The notes under the pieces: generated by a model | The model's input: only the letters and a program-made list of their open reading frames with translations | Told to the model about the DNA's origin: nothing | The model's database searches: none | In this document: positions 32,949 to 43,650 of the stretch, piece by piece | How positions within the stretch are numbered: the stretch's first letter is position 1 | How the letters are laid out: the number at the start of each line of letters is the position of its first letter | Position numbers and translations under genes: made by a program | Source of the DNA: Escherichia ruysiae | GTDB taxonomy: Bacteria; Pseudomonadota; Gammaproteobacteria; Enterobacterales; Enterobacteriaceae | Reading direction: 5' to 3' | Length of the DNA stretch: 64,000 nucleotides | NCBI RefSeq assembly: GCF_031323975.1 | Contig: NZ_JAVIWS010000001.1 | Coordinates: 186,001 to 250,000 of the forward strand

Positions 32949-33355
32949 TATGGAAACGTAAAATCACCCTGGAAGCACTGAATGCCATGGGTGATGGAAA
33001 CATGGTGGGATTGCTGGATATTCGCTTTGAACATATTGGTGATGACACTCTGGAAGCGACAATGCCGGTAGATTCGCGGACAAAGCAACCTTTCGGGCTG
33101 CTGCATGGCGGTGCGTCCGTGGTGCTGGCCGAAAGTATTGGCTCCGTTGCCGGTTATTTATGTACCGAAGGTGATCAAAAAGTCGTTGGTCTGGAAATCA
33201 ATGCTAACCATGTTCGATCAGCGCGAGAAGGGCGAGTTCGCGGCGTTTGCAAGCCGCTGCATCTTGGTTCACGTCATCAGGTCTGGCAGATTGAAATATT
33301 CGATGAGAAAGAGCGTTTGTGCTGTTCGTCACGATTGACGACCGCTATTTTGTGA
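32945..33355 (+). CDS. menI: 1,4-dihydroxy-2-naphthoyl-CoA hydrolase
   Basis: A 136-residue hotdog-fold thioesterase. The family block FGLLHGGASVVLAESIGSVAG is visible, with the catalytic Glu in the helix after HGG. It releases CoA from DHNA-CoA in menaquinone synthesis; broader acyl-CoA activity is known. Its ATG overlaps the ydiJ stop (ATGA), so translation is coupled with the hydroxyglutarate dehydrogenase. Confidence 0.94.
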   Translation: MIWKRKITLEALNAMGDGNMVGLLDIRFEHIGDDTLEATMPVDSRTKQPFGLLHGGASVVLAESIGSVAGYLCTEGDQKVVGLEINANHVRSAREGRVRGVCKPLHLGSRHQVWQIEIFDEKERLCCSSRLTTAIL

Positions 33356-33454
33356 CGTTGTCACCAGAAAAGTGTGACGCATATTGCCTTTGGTTATTAT
33401 CTGCACAGTAAACGGTGGTATACTGTGCAGGTCTTGTCTAAAAGCGAGGATGCT

Positions 33455-33643
33455 ATGTCTACTCAACTTGATCCCACCCAACTGGCCATTGAATTTTTAC
33501 GCCGTGACCAGAGCAATCTTTCACCTGCCCAATATCTCAAACGTCTGAAACAACTAGAACTTGAATTCGCTGATCTGCTTACTCTCTCTTCTGCTGAATT
33601 AAAAGAAGAAATCTACTTTGCCTGGCGTTTGGGCGTGCATTGA
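33455..33643 (+). CDS. ydiH: Small conserved protein YdiH
   Basis: A 62-residue protein starting MSTQLDPTQLAIEFLRRDQS, with AGCGAGGATGCT ahead of the ATG; a longer in-frame start was rejected. It is predicted mainly helical (SPAQYLKRLKQLELEFADLLTLSSAELKEE has an amphipathic pattern, read in parts), with no signal peptide or metal motif. Function unknown. It is followed by the structured RNA region before sufA. Confidence 0.85.
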   Translation: MSTQLDPTQLAIEFLRRDQSNLSPAQYLKRLKQLELEFADLLTLSSAELKEEIYFAWRLGVH

Positions 33644-33801
33644 TTCTGGCTGAACGCAGTTAGTGTGCCCCATCGACCTGGATTAACTCCAGTCCAGGTC
33701 TGACGACTTTCTTCTGACTTCTCCCATTTTTACCCGCTTGATCTTGTTTAAAAAGAATACAAATCGCAGGTTGTGTTAAAACGCTGGCTTAGCTTTATGA
33801 G

Positions 33802-33869
33802 ATTATTCTTATCACCCCTTCAAGAGCTAAGCCACTGTGAGTGCCGGAGATAAGCGCCGGATGGGGTAG
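33802..33869 (+). ncRNA. rydB: RydB small RNA (probable), part of a larger structured RNA
   Basis: The position, about 330-390 bases upstream of sufA and on the same strand, and the remembered sequence around AGCTAAGCCACTGTGAGTGC fit the RydB small RNA; the exact ends are uncertain. The structure extends beyond it: TGGCTTAGCT (33785-33794) pairs perfectly over 10 bp with AGCTAAGCCA (33825-33834), and ACCCC in the loop (33814-33818) can pair with GGGGT at 33863-33867, giving a pseudoknot. Function unknown. Confidence 0.5.
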
Positions 33870-33910
33870 AAACCCTTAAGCCTGTGTAGCACAGACTTAA
33901 GGGTTTTCTT
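33870..33910 (+). terminator. Intrinsic terminator after the RydB region
   Basis: AAACCCTTAAG (33870-33880) pairs with CTTAAGGGTTT (33896-33906), with an inner CTGTG / CACAG extension, followed by TTTTCTT. It would end transcripts from ydiH or the structured RNA before the suf promoter. Confidence 0.8.
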
Positions 33911-34130
33911 ATTTCTGAACGAGCCACTTTTTTACCTATCTCTTAAATAGTCATTTTCAATACAACTTTTTCTTTTCCATCACAGTCTTAAATGCCCTCC
34001 GGTAATAATCATTAACTAACAATGAGATACCTAATTCTTAGCGTGCCTGTTAAGCCGCATATCAGGGTCTATGCTTATTAAATGCAGGCAAAAAGCATGT
34101 TTTACGGTAAAGCCCCTGCGTTTGCTGGGT

Positions 34131-34149
34131 TGAACTGATAATCATTATC
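34131..34149 (+). promoter_or_regulatory. Fur box of the suf promoter
   Basis: GATAATCATTATC at 34137-34149 matches the distal two-thirds of the 19-bp Fur consensus exactly. It lies 46 bases before sufA, where Fe-Fur represses the operon and apo-IscR competes to activate it. Confidence 0.8.
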
Positions 34150-34195
34150 ACTAACATGCTGTTATACGCTGAAAGCGATGAAGTGAGGTAAATCG

Positions 34196-34564
34196 ATGGA
34201 CATGCATTCAGGAACCTTTAATCCACAGGATTTCGCCTGGCAAGGCTTAACGCTGACACCCGCAGCGGCGGTGCACATCCGCGAGCTGGTGGCAAAGCAG
34301 CCAGGTATGGTCGGCGTGCGCTTAGGCGTGAAGCAAACGGGTTGCGCGGGCTTTGGCTATGTACTCGACAGTGTTAGCGAGCCGGACAAAGACGATCTGC
34401 TGTTTGAACACGACGGCGCGAAGCTGTATGTCCCGCTACAAGCAATGCCGTTTATTGATGGCACGGAAGTCGATTTCGTTCGCGAAGGACTCAATCAGAT
34501 ATTCAAATTTCACAACCCGAAAGCCCAGAATGAATGTGGCTGTGGCGAAAGCTTCGGGGTATAG
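34196..34564 (+). CDS. sufA: Fe-S cluster A-type carrier SufA
   Basis: A 122-residue A-type carrier. The three conserved cysteines are in [10 protein letters not shown] (about residue 50) and the C-terminal NECGCGESF. It receives clusters from the SufBC2D scaffold and delivers them to client proteins. First gene of sufABCDSE, nine bases ahead of sufB. Shine-Dalgarno is GTGAGGTAAATC. Confidence 0.97.
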   Translation: MDMHSGTFNPQDFAWQGLTLTPAAAVHIRELVAKQPGMVGVRLGVKQTGCAGFGYVLDSVSEPDKDDLLFEHDGAKLYVPLQAMPFIDGTEVDFVREGLNQIFKFHNPKAQNECGCGESFGV

Positions 34565-34572
34565 GCGGTACT

Positions 34573-36060
34573 ATGTCTCGTAATACTGAAGCAACTGACG
34601 ATGTCAAAACCTGGACTGGCGGCTCGCTGAATTATAAAGAAGGATTCTTCACCCAGTTAGCCACTGATGAGCTGGCTAAGGGCATAAACGAAGAGGTGGT
34701 GCGCGCAATCTCGGCGAAGCGTAATGAACCGGAGTGGATGCTGGCGTTTCGTCTCAACGCCTTTCGCGCATGGCTGGAGATGGAAGAGCCGCACTGGTTG
34801 AAGGCGCAATACGATAAGCTGAATTATCAGGATTATAGCTATTACTCCGCGCCTTCATGTGGTAACTGCGATGACACCTGTGTTTCTGAACCGGGCGCGG
34901 TGCAACAAACCGGCGCAAACGCTTTTTTAAGTAAAGAGGTTGAAGCGGCATTTGAGCAGTTGGGCGTACCGGTGCGGGAAGGCAAAGAGGTGGCGGTGGA
35001 TGCCATTTTCGATTCTGTTTCGGTTGCCACCACTTATCGCGAAAAACTGGCGGAGCAGGGGATCATTTTCTGTTCCTTTGGCGAAGCGATTCATGAGCAC
35101 CCGGAGCTGGTGAAGAAATATCTCGGCACCGTGGTGCCTGGGAATGACAACTTTTTTGCCGCGCTCAATGCGGCGGTGGCTTCCGATGGTACGTTTATTT
35201 ATGTACCTAAAGGCGTGCGCTGTCCGATGGAGCTTTCCACCTATTTTCGTATTAACGCAGAAAAAACCGGGCAGTTTGAGCGCACCATTCTGGTAGCCGA
35301 CGAAGACAGCTACGTCAGCTACATTGAAGGCTGCTCCGCACCAGTGCGTGATAGCTACCAGCTACACGCGGCGGTGGTGGAAGTCATCATCCATAAAAAC
35401 GCCGAGGTGAAATATTCCACGGTGCAAAACTGGTTCCCTGGCGATAACAACACCGGCGGTATTCTCAACTTCGTCACCAAGCGTGCTCTGTGCGAAGGCG
35501 AAAACAGCAAAATGTCGTGGACGCAATCGGAAACCGGTTCAGCCATTACCTGGAAATACCCAAGCTGTATTTTGCGCGGCGATAACTCCATTGGTGAGTT
35601 TTACTCAGTGGCGCTGACCAGCGGTCATCAGCAGGCTGATACCGGCACCAAGATGATCCACATCGGTAAGAACACCAAATCGACCATTATCTCGAAAGGG
35701 ATCTCTGCCGGACACAGCCAGAACAGCTATCGCGGCTTAGTGAAAATCATGCCGACGGCAACCAATGCGCGCAACTTCACTCAGTGCGACTCAATGCTGA
35801 TTGGCGCTAATTGCGGGGCGCATACCTTCCCGTATGTCGAATGTCGCAATAACAGCGCACAACTGGAGCACGAGGCAACGACATCGCGTATTGGTGAAGA
35901 TCAGCTGTTTTACTGCCTGCAACGCGGGATCAGCGAAGAAGACGCCATCTCGATGATTGTTAACGGTTTCTGCAAAGACGTGTTCTCGGAACTGCCGCTG
36001 GAATTTGCCGTTGAAGCACAAAAACTCCTCGCCATCAGTCTTGAACACAGCGTCGGATAA
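34573..36060 (+). CDS. sufB: Fe-S assembly scaffold subunit SufB
   Basis: A 495-residue beta-helix scaffold subunit; [17 protein letters not shown] was taken as the start rather than an upstream in-frame Met inside sufA. Typical blocks are [36 protein letters not shown] and the cluster region around [14 protein letters not shown] and [22 protein letters not shown]. With SufC and SufD it forms the complex on which sulfur from SufSE and iron are combined. Confidence 0.97.
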   Translation: MSRNTEATDDVKTWTGGSLNYKEGFFTQLATDELAKGINEEVVRAISAKRNEPEWMLAFRLNAFRAWLEMEEPHWLKAQYDKLNYQDYSYYSAPSCGNCDDTCVSEPGAVQQTGANAFLSKEVEAAFEQLGVPVREGKEVAVDAIFDSVSVATTYREKLAEQGIIFCSFGEAIHEHPELVKKYLGTVVPGNDNFFAALNAAVASDGTFIYVPKGVRCPMELSTYFRINAEKTGQFERTILVADEDSYVSYIEGCSAPVRDSYQLHAAVVEVIIHKNAEVKYSTVQNWFPGDNNTGGILNFVTKRALCEGENSKMSWTQSETGSAITWKYPSCILRGDNSIGEFYSVALTSGHQQADTGTKMIHIGKNTKSTIISKGISAGHSQNSYRGLVKIMPTATNARNFTQCDSMLIGANCGAHTFPYVECRNNSAQLEHEATTSRIGEDQLFYCLQRGISEEDAISMIVNGFCKDVFSELPLEFAVEAQKLLAISLEHSVG

Positions 36061-36069
36061 GGAATAAAC

Positions 36070-36816
36070 ATGTTAAGTATTAAAGATTTACACGTCAGCG
36101 TGGAAGATAAAGCTATCCTGCGCGGATTAAGCCTCGACGTTCGTCCCGGCGAAGTTCACGCCATTATGGGGCCAAACGGTTCGGGCAAAAGTACCTTATC
36201 GGCAACGCTTGCCGGGCGCGAAGATTATGAAGTGACGGGCGGCACGGTGGAGTTTAAAGGCAAAGATTTGCTAGAGCTGTCGCCGGAAGATCGTGCAGGC
36301 GAAGGCATCTTTATGGCTTTTCAGTATCCGGTGGAAATCCCTGGCGTCAGTAACCAGTTTTTCCTGCAAACGGCGCTCAATGCGGTGCGTAGTTATCGCG
36401 GTCAGGAAACCCTCGACCGCTTCGATTTTCAGGATTTGATGGAAGAGAAAATCGCCCTGTTGAAGATGCCGGAAGATTTATTAACCCGTTCGGTTAACGT
36501 TGGTTTTTCCGGTGGCGAGAAAAAGCGCAACGATATTTTGCAAATGGCAGTGCTGGAGCCGGAGTTATGCATTCTTGATGAGTCGGACTCCGGGCTGGAT
36601 ATCGACGCATTAAAAGTGGTTGCCGATGGCGTGAACTCGCTGCGTGATGGCAAGCGTTCATTCATCATCGTGACGCACTACCAACGCATTCTTGACTACA
36701 TCAAGCCTGATTACGTCCACGTGCTGTATCAGGGGCGAATTGTGAAATCCGGCGATTTCACGTTGGTCAAACAACTGGAGGAGCAGGGTTATGGCTGGCT
36801 TAGTGAACAGCAGTAA
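36070..36816 (+). CDS. sufC: Fe-S assembly ATPase SufC
   Basis: A 248-residue ABC-type ATPase without membrane domains: Walker A GPNGSGKSTL (about residues 34-43), the signature SVNVGFSGGEKKRNDI and Walker B CILDESDSGLD. ATP binding drives the conformational change in SufB-SufD needed for cluster assembly. It overlaps sufD by 26 bases. Confidence 0.97.
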   Translation: MLSIKDLHVSVEDKAILRGLSLDVRPGEVHAIMGPNGSGKSTLSATLAGREDYEVTGGTVEFKGKDLLELSPEDRAGEGIFMAFQYPVEIPGVSNQFFLQTALNAVRSYRGQETLDRFDFQDLMEEKIALLKMPEDLLTRSVNVGFSGGEKKRNDILQMAVLEPELCILDESDSGLDIDALKVVADGVNSLRDGKRSFIIVTHYQRILDYIKPDYVHVLYQGRIVKSGDFTLVKQLEEQGYGWLSEQQ

Positions 36817-38062
36817 CGTGCTGCAACAGTGGCATCACTTGTTTGAGGCTGAAGGGGCAAAACGCTCCCCGCAAGCGCAGCAGCATTTACAACAATTGCT
36901 GCGTACCGGTCTGCCGACGCGTAAACATGAGCACTGGAAATATACGCCGCTGGAAGGGCTGACCAATAGCCAGTTTGTCAGCATTGCGGGGGAGATATCC
37001 CCACAGCAGCGTGATGCCTTAGCCTTAACGTTAGACGCCGTGCGGCTGGTGTTTGTTGATGGACGTTACATGCCAGCACTTAGCGATGCAACTGAAGGCA
37101 GCGGATATGACGTGAGCATAAACGACGAACGCCAGGGGCTGCCCGATGCAATTCAGCCAGAAGTGTTTCTGCATCTGACGGAAAGCCTGGCGCAAAGCGT
37201 TACGCATATTGCTGTGAAGCGCGGTCAACGGCCTGCAAAGCCATTGCTGTTAATGCATATTACCCAGGGCGTGGCAGGTGAAGAGGTGAACACTGCCCAT
37301 TATCGCCATCATCTGGAACTGGCGGAAGGCGCGGAAGCGACAGTGATTGAACATTTTGTCAGCCTTAATGATGCCCGCCATTTTACCGGCGCGCGCTTCA
37401 CTATTAACGTCGCAGCGAACGCCCACTTGCAGCATATCAAGCTGGCGTTTGAAAACCCGGTCACTCACCACTTTGCCCATAACGATTTGCTGCTGGCAGA
37501 CGATGCCACCGCATCTAGCCACAGTTTTCTGCTTGGTGGCGCAGTGTTACGGCACAACACCAGTACGCAACTTAATGGCGAAAACAGTACGCTGCGGATT
37601 AATAGCCTGGCGATGCCGGTGAAAAATGAAGTGTGCGATACCCGCACCTGGCTGGAACACAATAAAGGTTTTTGTAACAGCCGCCAGTTGCACAAAACTA
37701 TCGTCAGCGACAAAGGGCGCGCGGTATTTAATGGTTTGATTAATGTCGCGCAGTATGCCATCAAGACTGACGGCCAGATGACCAATAATAATCTGCTGAT
37801 GGGCAAGCTGGCGGAAGTGGATACCAAACCGCAACTGGAAATTTATGCCGATGATGTGAAATGCAGCCACGGCGCAACGGTCGGGCGTATTGATGATGAG
37901 CAAATGTTCTATCTGCGTTCTCGCGGGATCAATCAGCAGGATGCCCAGCAGATGATCATCTATGCCTTTGCCGCCGAACTGACGGAAGCCTTGCGCGATG
38001 AGGGTCTTAAACAGCAGGTGCTGGCTCGAATCGGCCAACGGCTGCCGGGAGGTGCAAGATGA
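36791..38062 (+). CDS. sufD: Fe-S assembly scaffold subunit SufD
   Basis: A 423-residue SufB paralogue with the same beta-helix core; the C-terminal block [20 protein letters not shown] followed by [21 protein letters not shown] is diagnostic. It binds one SufC and is needed for iron entry. Both of its gene ends overlap neighbours (26 bases with sufC and four with sufS), showing tight coupling. Confidence 0.97.
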   Translation: MAGLVNSSNVLQQWHHLFEAEGAKRSPQAQQHLQQLLRTGLPTRKHEHWKYTPLEGLTNSQFVSIAGEISPQQRDALALTLDAVRLVFVDGRYMPALSDATEGSGYDVSINDERQGLPDAIQPEVFLHLTESLAQSVTHIAVKRGQRPAKPLLLMHITQGVAGEEVNTAHYRHHLELAEGAEATVIEHFVSLNDARHFTGARFTINVAANAHLQHIKLAFENPVTHHFAHNDLLLADDATASSHSFLLGGAVLRHNTSTQLNGENSTLRINSLAMPVKNEVCDTRTWLEHNKGFCNSRQLHKTIVSDKGRAVFNGLINVAQYAIKTDGQMTNNNLLMGKLAEVDTKPQLEIYADDVKCSHGATVGRIDDEQMFYLRSRGINQQDAQQMIIYAFAAELTEALRDEGLKQQVLARIGQRLPGGAR

Positions 38063-39279
38063 CTTTTTCCGTTGAGAAGGTACGGGCCGATTTTCCGGTG
38101 CTCTCGCGTGAGGTGAACGGTTTGCCGCTGGCTTATCTCGACAGCGCCGCCAGTGCGCAGAAACCGAGCCAGGTGATTGACGCCGAGGCTGAGTTTTATC
38201 GTCACGGCTACGCGGCGGTGCATCGCGGTATTCATACGTTAAGCGCCCAGGCGACCGAGAAAATGGAGAACGTGCGTAAGCGTGCATCGCTGTTTATCAA
38301 TGCCCGTTCGGCGGAAGAGCTGGTGTTCGTCCGTGGCACGACGGAAGGGATCAATCTGGTCGCCAATAGCTGGGGCAATAGCAACGTGCGGGCAGGCGAT
38401 AACATCATCATCAGTCAGATGGAACACCACGCTAACATTGTTCCCTGGCAGATGCTTTGCGCGCGCGTTGGCGCAGAGCTGCGGGTGATCCCGCTTAATC
38501 CGGACGGCACGCTGCAACTTGAGACGTTGCCTAATCTGTTTGATGAGAAAACCCGCCTGCTGGCGATTACTCACGTGTCTAATGTGCTGGGGACGGAAAA
38601 TCCGCTGCCGGAAATGATCGCACTTGCGCACCAGCATGGCGCAAAAGTGCTGGTGGATGGCGCTCAGGCAGTGATGCATCATCCGGTGGATGTGCAGGCG
38701 CTGGATTGCGACTTCTACGTTTTTTCCGGGCATAAACTGTATGGCCCTACCGGCATTGGCATTCTTTATGTTAAAGAAGCCTTGTTGCAGGAGATGCCGC
38801 CGTGGGAAGGGGGCGGGTCTATGATTGCCACCGTCAGCCTTAGCGAAGGTACTACCTGGACCAAAGCACCGTGGCGGTTTGAGGCCGGCACACCCAATAC
38901 GGGGGGGATTATTGGTCTTGGTGCGGCGCTGGAGTATGTATCAGCTCTGGGGCTTAACAACATTGCTGAGTACGAACAGAATCTGATGCATTACGCGCTG
39001 TCACAACTGACAGCAGTGCCGGATCTTACTCTGTATGGGCCACCGGACAGACTTGGCGTTATCGCCTTTAATCTCGGTAAACATCATGCCTATGATGTTG
39101 GCAGTTTTCTTGATAACTACGGTATCGCTGTGCGTACCGGCCATCACTGCGCGATGCCGTTGATGGCGTTTTATAACGTTCCGGCTATGTGTCGGGCGTC
39201 GTTGGCTATGTATAACACCCATGAAGAAGTGGATCGTCTGGTGACAGGATTGCAACGCATTCATCGTCTGCTGGGATAA
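38059..39279 (+). CDS. sufS: Cysteine desulfurase SufS
   Basis: A 406-residue PLP enzyme that removes sulfur from cysteine. The PLP lysine is in [13 protein letters not shown] (about residue 226) and the persulfide cysteine is in [11 protein letters not shown] (about 364). SufE accepts the sulfur and passes it to SufB. Its start overlaps the sufD stop by four bases. Group II desulfurase, also able to act on selenocysteine. Confidence 0.97.
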   Translation: MTFSVEKVRADFPVLSREVNGLPLAYLDSAASAQKPSQVIDAEAEFYRHGYAAVHRGIHTLSAQATEKMENVRKRASLFINARSAEELVFVRGTTEGINLVANSWGNSNVRAGDNIIISQMEHHANIVPWQMLCARVGAELRVIPLNPDGTLQLETLPNLFDEKTRLLAITHVSNVLGTENPLPEMIALAHQHGAKVLVDGAQAVMHHPVDVQALDCDFYVFSGHKLYGPTGIGILYVKEALLQEMPPWEGGGSMIATVSLSEGTTWTKAPWRFEAGTPNTGGIIGLGAALEYVSALGLNNIAEYEQNLMHYALSQLTAVPDLTLYGPPDRLGVIAFNLGKHHAYDVGSFLDNYGIAVRTGHHCAMPLMAFYNVPAMCRASLAMYNTHEEVDRLVTGLQRIHRLLG

Positions 39280-39291
39280 CAGGGAGGCTCT

Positions 39292-39708
39292 ATGGCTGTA
39301 TTGCCGGATAAAGAAAAATTGCTGCGTAATTTTTTACGCTGCGCCAACTGGGAAGAGAAATATCTCTACATTATTGAACTGGGTCAGCGTCTGCCGGAAT
39401 TACACGATGAAGACAGAAACCCGCAAAATAGTATTCAGGGCTGTCAGAGTCAGGTATGGATTGTAATGCGCCAGAATGCGCAGGGAATTATTGAATTGCA
39501 GGGCGACAGCGATGCCGCCATTGTGAAAGGGCTTATTGCGGTTGTTTTTATTCTCTATGACCAGATGACGCCGCAGGATATTGTTAATTTTGACGTGCGC
39601 CCGTGGTTTGAAAAAATGGCGCTTGCTCAGCATCTCACCCCATCTCGTTCACAAGGTCTGGAAGCGATGATTCGTGCAATCCGCGCTAAAGCCGCTGCAC
39701 TTAGCTAA
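39292..39708 (+). CDS. sufE: Sulfur acceptor protein SufE
   Basis: A 138-residue protein whose reactive cysteine lies in [11 protein letters not shown] (about residue 51). It takes persulfide sulfur from SufS and stimulates it. Last gene of the suf operon; 12 bases after sufS with the good site AGGGAGGCTCT. A palindromic repeat follows before ldtE. Confidence 0.97.
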   Translation: MAVLPDKEKLLRNFLRCANWEEKYLYIIELGQRLPELHDEDRNPQNSIQGCQSQVWIVMRQNAQGIIELQGDSDAAIVKGLIAVVFILYDQMTPQDIVNFDVRPWFEKMALAQHLTPSRSQGLEAMIRAIRAKAAALS

Positions 39709-39729
39709 ACTAAAGGAACAGCTTTCATC

Positions 39730-39841
39730 TGGATGACTCACATTGCCGGATGGTCGATGTTTACTCTGACCAGCACAGGAGTGTTTCGGCTTCAGGTAAG
39801 CAAAAGCACCATCCGACGTCTTAGCGTGAGTCTCCGGCAAA
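39730..39841. repeat. Degenerate REP-like palindromic region after sufE
   Basis: Nested dyads lie in this stretch: outer GACTCAC (39732-39738) with GTGAGTC, and inner CGGATGGT with ACCATCCG, plus CCGACGTCTTA and CTCCGGCAAATAC, which resemble REP arms. Together they could fold at the 3' end of the suf transcript. It is not a clean REP consensus. Confidence 0.45.
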
Positions 39842-39856
39842 TACAGGAGGTTTACA

Positions 39857-40861
39857 ATGAAACGCGCGTCTCTGCTTACACTGACCCTTATCGGCGCGTT
39901 TAGCGCCATACACGCTGCCTGGGCGGTAGATTATCCGCTCCCACCAACCGGCAGCCGACTGGTTGGGCAAAATCAAACGTATACGGTGCAAGAGGGGGAT
40001 AAAAACCTTCAGGCCATTGCCCGACGTTTTGATACTGCGGCAATGTTGATTCTGGAAGCCAATAACACCATCGCCCCGGTGCCAAAACCAGGTACGACGA
40101 TAACGATTCCTTCGCAACTGTTATTACCTGATGCGCCGCGTCAGGGGATTATCGTTAACCTTGCCGAGCTGCGTCTTTATTATTATCCGCCAGGAGAAAA
40201 TATCGTGCAGGTCTACCCGATAGGCATTGGCTTGCAGGGGCTGGAAACGCCGGTGATGGAAACGCGTGTGGGGCAGAAAATCCCTAACCCAACCTGGACG
40301 CCTACGGCAGGCATTCGTCAGCGTTCGCTGGAGCGTGGCATTAAATTACCGCCAGTCGTTCCTGCCGGGCCAAATAACCCACTAGGACGCTACGCAATGC
40401 GCCTGGCGCACGGCAATGGCGAATATCTCATTCATGGCACCAGTGCGCCGGACAGCGTCGGTTTGCGCGTCAGTTCGGGCTGTATTCGTATGAACGCACC
40501 GGATATTAAAGCCTTGTTCTCCAGCGTGCGGACGGGGACGCCGGTGAAAGTGATCAACGAACCGGTGAAATACTCTGTAGAACCGAACGGAATGCGTTAT
40601 GTGGAAGTACATCGCCCCCTGTCGGCAGAGGAACAGCAGAACGTTCAGACGATGCCGTACACACTGCCAGCAGGCTTTACGCAATTTAAAGACAATAAGG
40701 CTGTAGATCAGAAGTTAGTCGATAAAGCGTTGTATCGTCGGGCAGGGTATCCGGTTTCAGTGAGCAGTGGAGCAACTCCCGCAGCCAGCAATGCGCCTTC
40801 AGTAGAGTCAGCGCAGAATGGTGAACCAGAGCAAGGGAATATGTTACGCGCGACGCAGTAG
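39857..40861 (+). CDS. ldtE: L,D-transpeptidase LdtE
   Basis: A 334-residue exported protein: signal peptide about residues 1-24 ([20 protein letters not shown] then AWA-V), a LysM region ([17 protein letters not shown]), and a YkuD domain with the catalytic pattern [14 protein letters not shown] and [11 protein letters not shown] (nucleophile Cys). In E. coli LdtD and LdtE (YnhG) form 3-3 diaminopimelate crosslinks in peptidoglycan. It converges on lpp, the lipoprotein that the sister enzymes LdtA-C attach to peptidoglycan. Confidence 0.95.
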   Translation: MKRASLLTLTLIGAFSAIHAAWAVDYPLPPTGSRLVGQNQTYTVQEGDKNLQAIARRFDTAAMLILEANNTIAPVPKPGTTITIPSQLLLPDAPRQGIIVNLAELRLYYYPPGENIVQVYPIGIGLQGLETPVMETRVGQKIPNPTWTPTAGIRQRSLERGIKLPPVVPAGPNNPLGRYAMRLAHGNGEYLIHGTSAPDSVGLRVSSGCIRMNAPDIKALFSSVRTGTPVKVINEPVKYSVEPNGMRYVEVHRPLSAEEQQNVQTMPYTLPAGFTQFKDNKAVDQKLVDKALYRRAGYPVSVSSGATPAASNAPSVESAQNGEPEQGNMLRATQ

Positions 40862-40876
40862 CGGTAAATGGCAGGC

Positions 40877-40910
40877 AAAAAAAATGGCGCACAATGTGCG
40901 CCATTTTTCA
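40877..40910. terminator. Bidirectional terminator between ldtE and lpp
   Basis: AAAAATGGCGCACA and TGTGCGCCATTTTT form a strong stem around a two-base loop with A-run and T-run on opposite sides, ideal for ending both convergent transcripts; it is the known lpp terminator. Confidence 0.93.
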
Positions 40911-40924
40911 CTTCACAGGTACTA

Positions 40925-41240
<316 letters not shown>

Positions 41241-41415
41241 TTTTGATGGGAAGGCACTTATTTTTGATCGTTCGCTCAAAGAAACATCGAACGCTGGGTT
41301 TTAGATAAAAAAATTGAGAGAAAACAGGATGCTTCCATCGGATTCATCTTAGATAAAGTGAGATTATATAGTGAAATCCGATTTGATTTTTTATTGCTTC
41401 TGGTTATCGATTAAA

Positions 41416-41441
41416 TAAAAAAAGCGCCCATCAGGGCGCTT
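41416..41441 (-). terminator. Intrinsic terminator after pykF
   Basis: AGCGCCC / GGGCGCT stem with a four-base loop, followed on the minus strand by a run of T (plus-strand A-run at 41416-41423), 31 bases past the pykF stop codon. Confidence 0.9.
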
Positions 41442-41471
41442 GGATATACAAATTAATTCACAAAAGCAATA

Positions 41472-42884
41472 TTACAGGACGTGAACAGATGCGGTGTTGG
41501 TAGTGCCGCTCGGTACAAGTGCACCGGAAACCATTACTACAACGTCACCTTTGTGCGCCAGACCGCTCTGCAGAGCCAGTTCTTTACCCAGGCGGTAGAA
41601 ATCATCAGTAGAAGTGATCTCTTTAACCAGCTGTGGCACAACGCCTTTGCTCAGCACTAGCTGATGTGCAGTTTTTTCGTTAGTGGTCAGCGCCAGGATG
41701 GTTGCATCCGGGAAGTATTTACGCACTGCACGAGCAGATTTACCGCCCTGAGTTGCTACGACGATCAGCGGAGCATCCAGTTTTTCAGCAGTTTCAACCG
41801 CACCACGGCAAACTGCTTCGGTAATGCGCAGTTTACGGTTGTCGTTGTTGAACTCGAGACGGCTGTTCATCACGCGGTCGGTACGTTCGCAAATGGTTGC
41901 CATGATAGAAACAGCTTCCAGCGGGTATTTACCTTTTGCGGATTCACCAGACAACATTACTGCGTCGGTACCGTCGAGGATGGCGTTCGCAACGTCACCG
42001 GCTTCTGCGCGGGTCGGACGTGGGTTTTTGATCATGGAATCCAGCATCTGGGTCGCAGTGATAACGACTTTACGTGCGCGGATACATTTTTCGATCATCA
42101 TCTTCTGGGCGAAGATAACTTCTTCAACCGGAATTTCTACACCCAGGTCGCCACGTGCAACCATGATGCCGTCAGAAGCTTCGAGGATTTCGTCGAAGTT
42201 GTTGAGGCCTTCCTGGTTTTCGATTTTGGAGATGATTTGGATGTTTTCGCCACCGTGCGCTTTCAGGTGCTCACGGATTTCGATAACGTCAGAACGCTTA
42301 CGGATAAAGGAAGCAGCAACAAAGTCTACGCCTTGTTCGCAACCAAAGATGAGATCCTGTTTGTCTTTTTCAGCCAGTGCCGGCAGGGCAATAGAAACGC
42401 CTGGCAGGTTCACACCTTTGTTTTCGCCCAGGTCACCGTTGTTCAGTACCTTACAGATAACTTTGTTACCTTCAATGGCGGTAACTTCCATACCGATCAG
42501 ACCATCGTCAACCAGTACGGTGTTGCCGACGGACAGGTCAGAAGTGAAACCTTCATAAGTTACCGCAACCATTTCGCTGTTGCCGATAACAGATTTGTCA
42601 GTGGTGAAAGTAAAGGTCTGGCCTGCTTTCAGAGAAACGTCATTACCGCCTTCCAGTTTCATGGTGCGGATTTCCGGACCTTTGGTATCGAGCAGGATAG
42701 CGGCAGTTTTACCTGTTTTGCTCATCACGTTGCGCAGGTTCTGAATGCGCTGACCGTGTTCTGCATAGTCACCATGAGAGAAGTTCAGACGCATGACGTT
42801 CATGCCCGCGTCCAGCATTTTAGCTAACATCTCTTCAGATTCGGTTTTTGGTCCGATGGTGCAAACAATTTTGGTCTTTTTCAT
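41472..42884 (-). CDS. pykF: Pyruvate kinase I
   Basis: The 470-residue enzyme starts [16 protein letters not shown]; in-frame upstream codons were rejected because the family length fits here. Motifs include [25 protein letters not shown], the catalytic-region [20 protein letters not shown] (with active-site Lys) and [16 protein letters not shown]. It converts PEP and ADP to pyruvate and ATP, is activated by fructose-1,6-bisphosphate, and is the glycolytic opposite of ppsA elsewhere in the window. Both genes have Cra sites, with opposite known effects. Confidence 0.98.
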
Positions 42885-43440
42885 GACAGTCTTAGTCTTT
42901 AAGTTGAGAAGGATAGGAGAAACTTGCTTTCTGGGCGCACTGCCGGAAAGCGAATCCGGTATTACGAAAGTGATGGTGCCTCGCTCTAAGGATAGGTGAC
43001 ATCGAAAAAGCGTGCAGAGGAATGTGTGCTTGTGTCTCAGCCCAACGTGAGTGCCTGTTTTTGAGTCGTTGAGTTCTACAGTCCAAAGTGCTGAAACCAT
43101 TCAAGAGTCAATTGGCGCGCATTATACGCTGAAATTAATCCAAAAGGAAAACAAAAACAGCGTTTCAAAAAATATACAAGTCGCCAGACAATAAATTGTT
43201 ATCAAAGATTTGACGTTCCTGGGAAAAGATTACGCAAAAACTTCGTTGTTTGCGCAACATCTGGAGGTGAGGTCGCCAGAGTGGGGAGGAGTGTATGTTC
43301 ATCAGGTGTATAAATACACCATCGCTCAATCGCTACAGTCAAAATAATTTATCGCGTTATTTATATGATTTTATTTGGTTTTTGTTTAATTGATTAGATT
43401 GATATATGCTGATAGTTGGCATGATAAATAGGTATAAAGA
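42885..43440. promoter_or_regulatory. pykF-fumD divergent region with pykF promoter and Cra site
   Basis: The 556-base region carries pykF's TATAAT -10 on the minus strand (43126-43121), which implies a leader of about 230 bases. The sequence TTGAAACGCTGTTTT at 43168-43154 resembles a Cra operator and lies upstream of that promoter, in line with known Cra repression of pykF. The fumD side is AT-rich. Within the leader I see no clear hairpin attenuator. Confidence 0.55.
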
Positions 43441-43650
43441 ATGGGAAATCGAACAAAAGATGACGAACTGTACCGCGAGATGTGCAGGGTAGTCGGTAAA
43501 GTTGTGCTGGAAATGCGCGATTTGGGACAGGAACCAAAACATATTGTCATCGCTGGCGTATTACGCACGGCTTTAGCCAATAAACGCATTCAACGTAGTG
43601 AACTGGAAAAACAGGCGATGGAAACCGTCATTAACGCGCTGGTAAAATGA
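43441..43650 (+). CDS. fumD: Fumarase D (small fumarase)
   Basis: A 69-residue protein, MGNRTKDDELYREMCRVVGK..., formerly YdhZ. It has been reported to have fumarase activity in vitro despite its very small size and unlike known fumarase families; no Fe-S motif is visible (the sole cysteine is in REMCRVV). It precedes the FNR-regulated ydhY operon but is separated by 455 bases, so it is probably a separate unit. Confidence 0.85.
   Translation: MGNRTKDDELYREMCRVVGKVVLEMRDLGQEPKHIVIAGVLRTALANKRIQRSELEKQAMETVINALVK

Larger units (their letters stand above)
33644..34195. other. Gene-free region between ydiH and sufA
   Basis: These 552 bases contain, in order: a hairpin GACCTGGA / TCCAGGTC at 33674-33699, the RydB region (33802-33869), a terminator hairpin (33870-33906), an AT-rich stretch with the suf promoter, and the sufA Fur box (34131-34149). 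Known OxyR, IHF and IscR control of suf would act here, but I did not identify those sites with confidence. I see no convincing reading frame. Confidence 0.7.

Noticed and set aside
33827..33840. GCCACTG in the RydB region, reminiscent of the cobalamin riboswitch
   Set aside because: The diagnostic B12 box and the other conserved parts of that riboswitch are absent, and no B12 gene follows.
41664..42827. A 387-codon open frame on the plus strand antisense to pykF
   Set aside because: It lies wholly within a highly expressed, highly conserved gene; long antisense frames are expected from its biased codon use, and there is no ribosome-binding site or family similarity.
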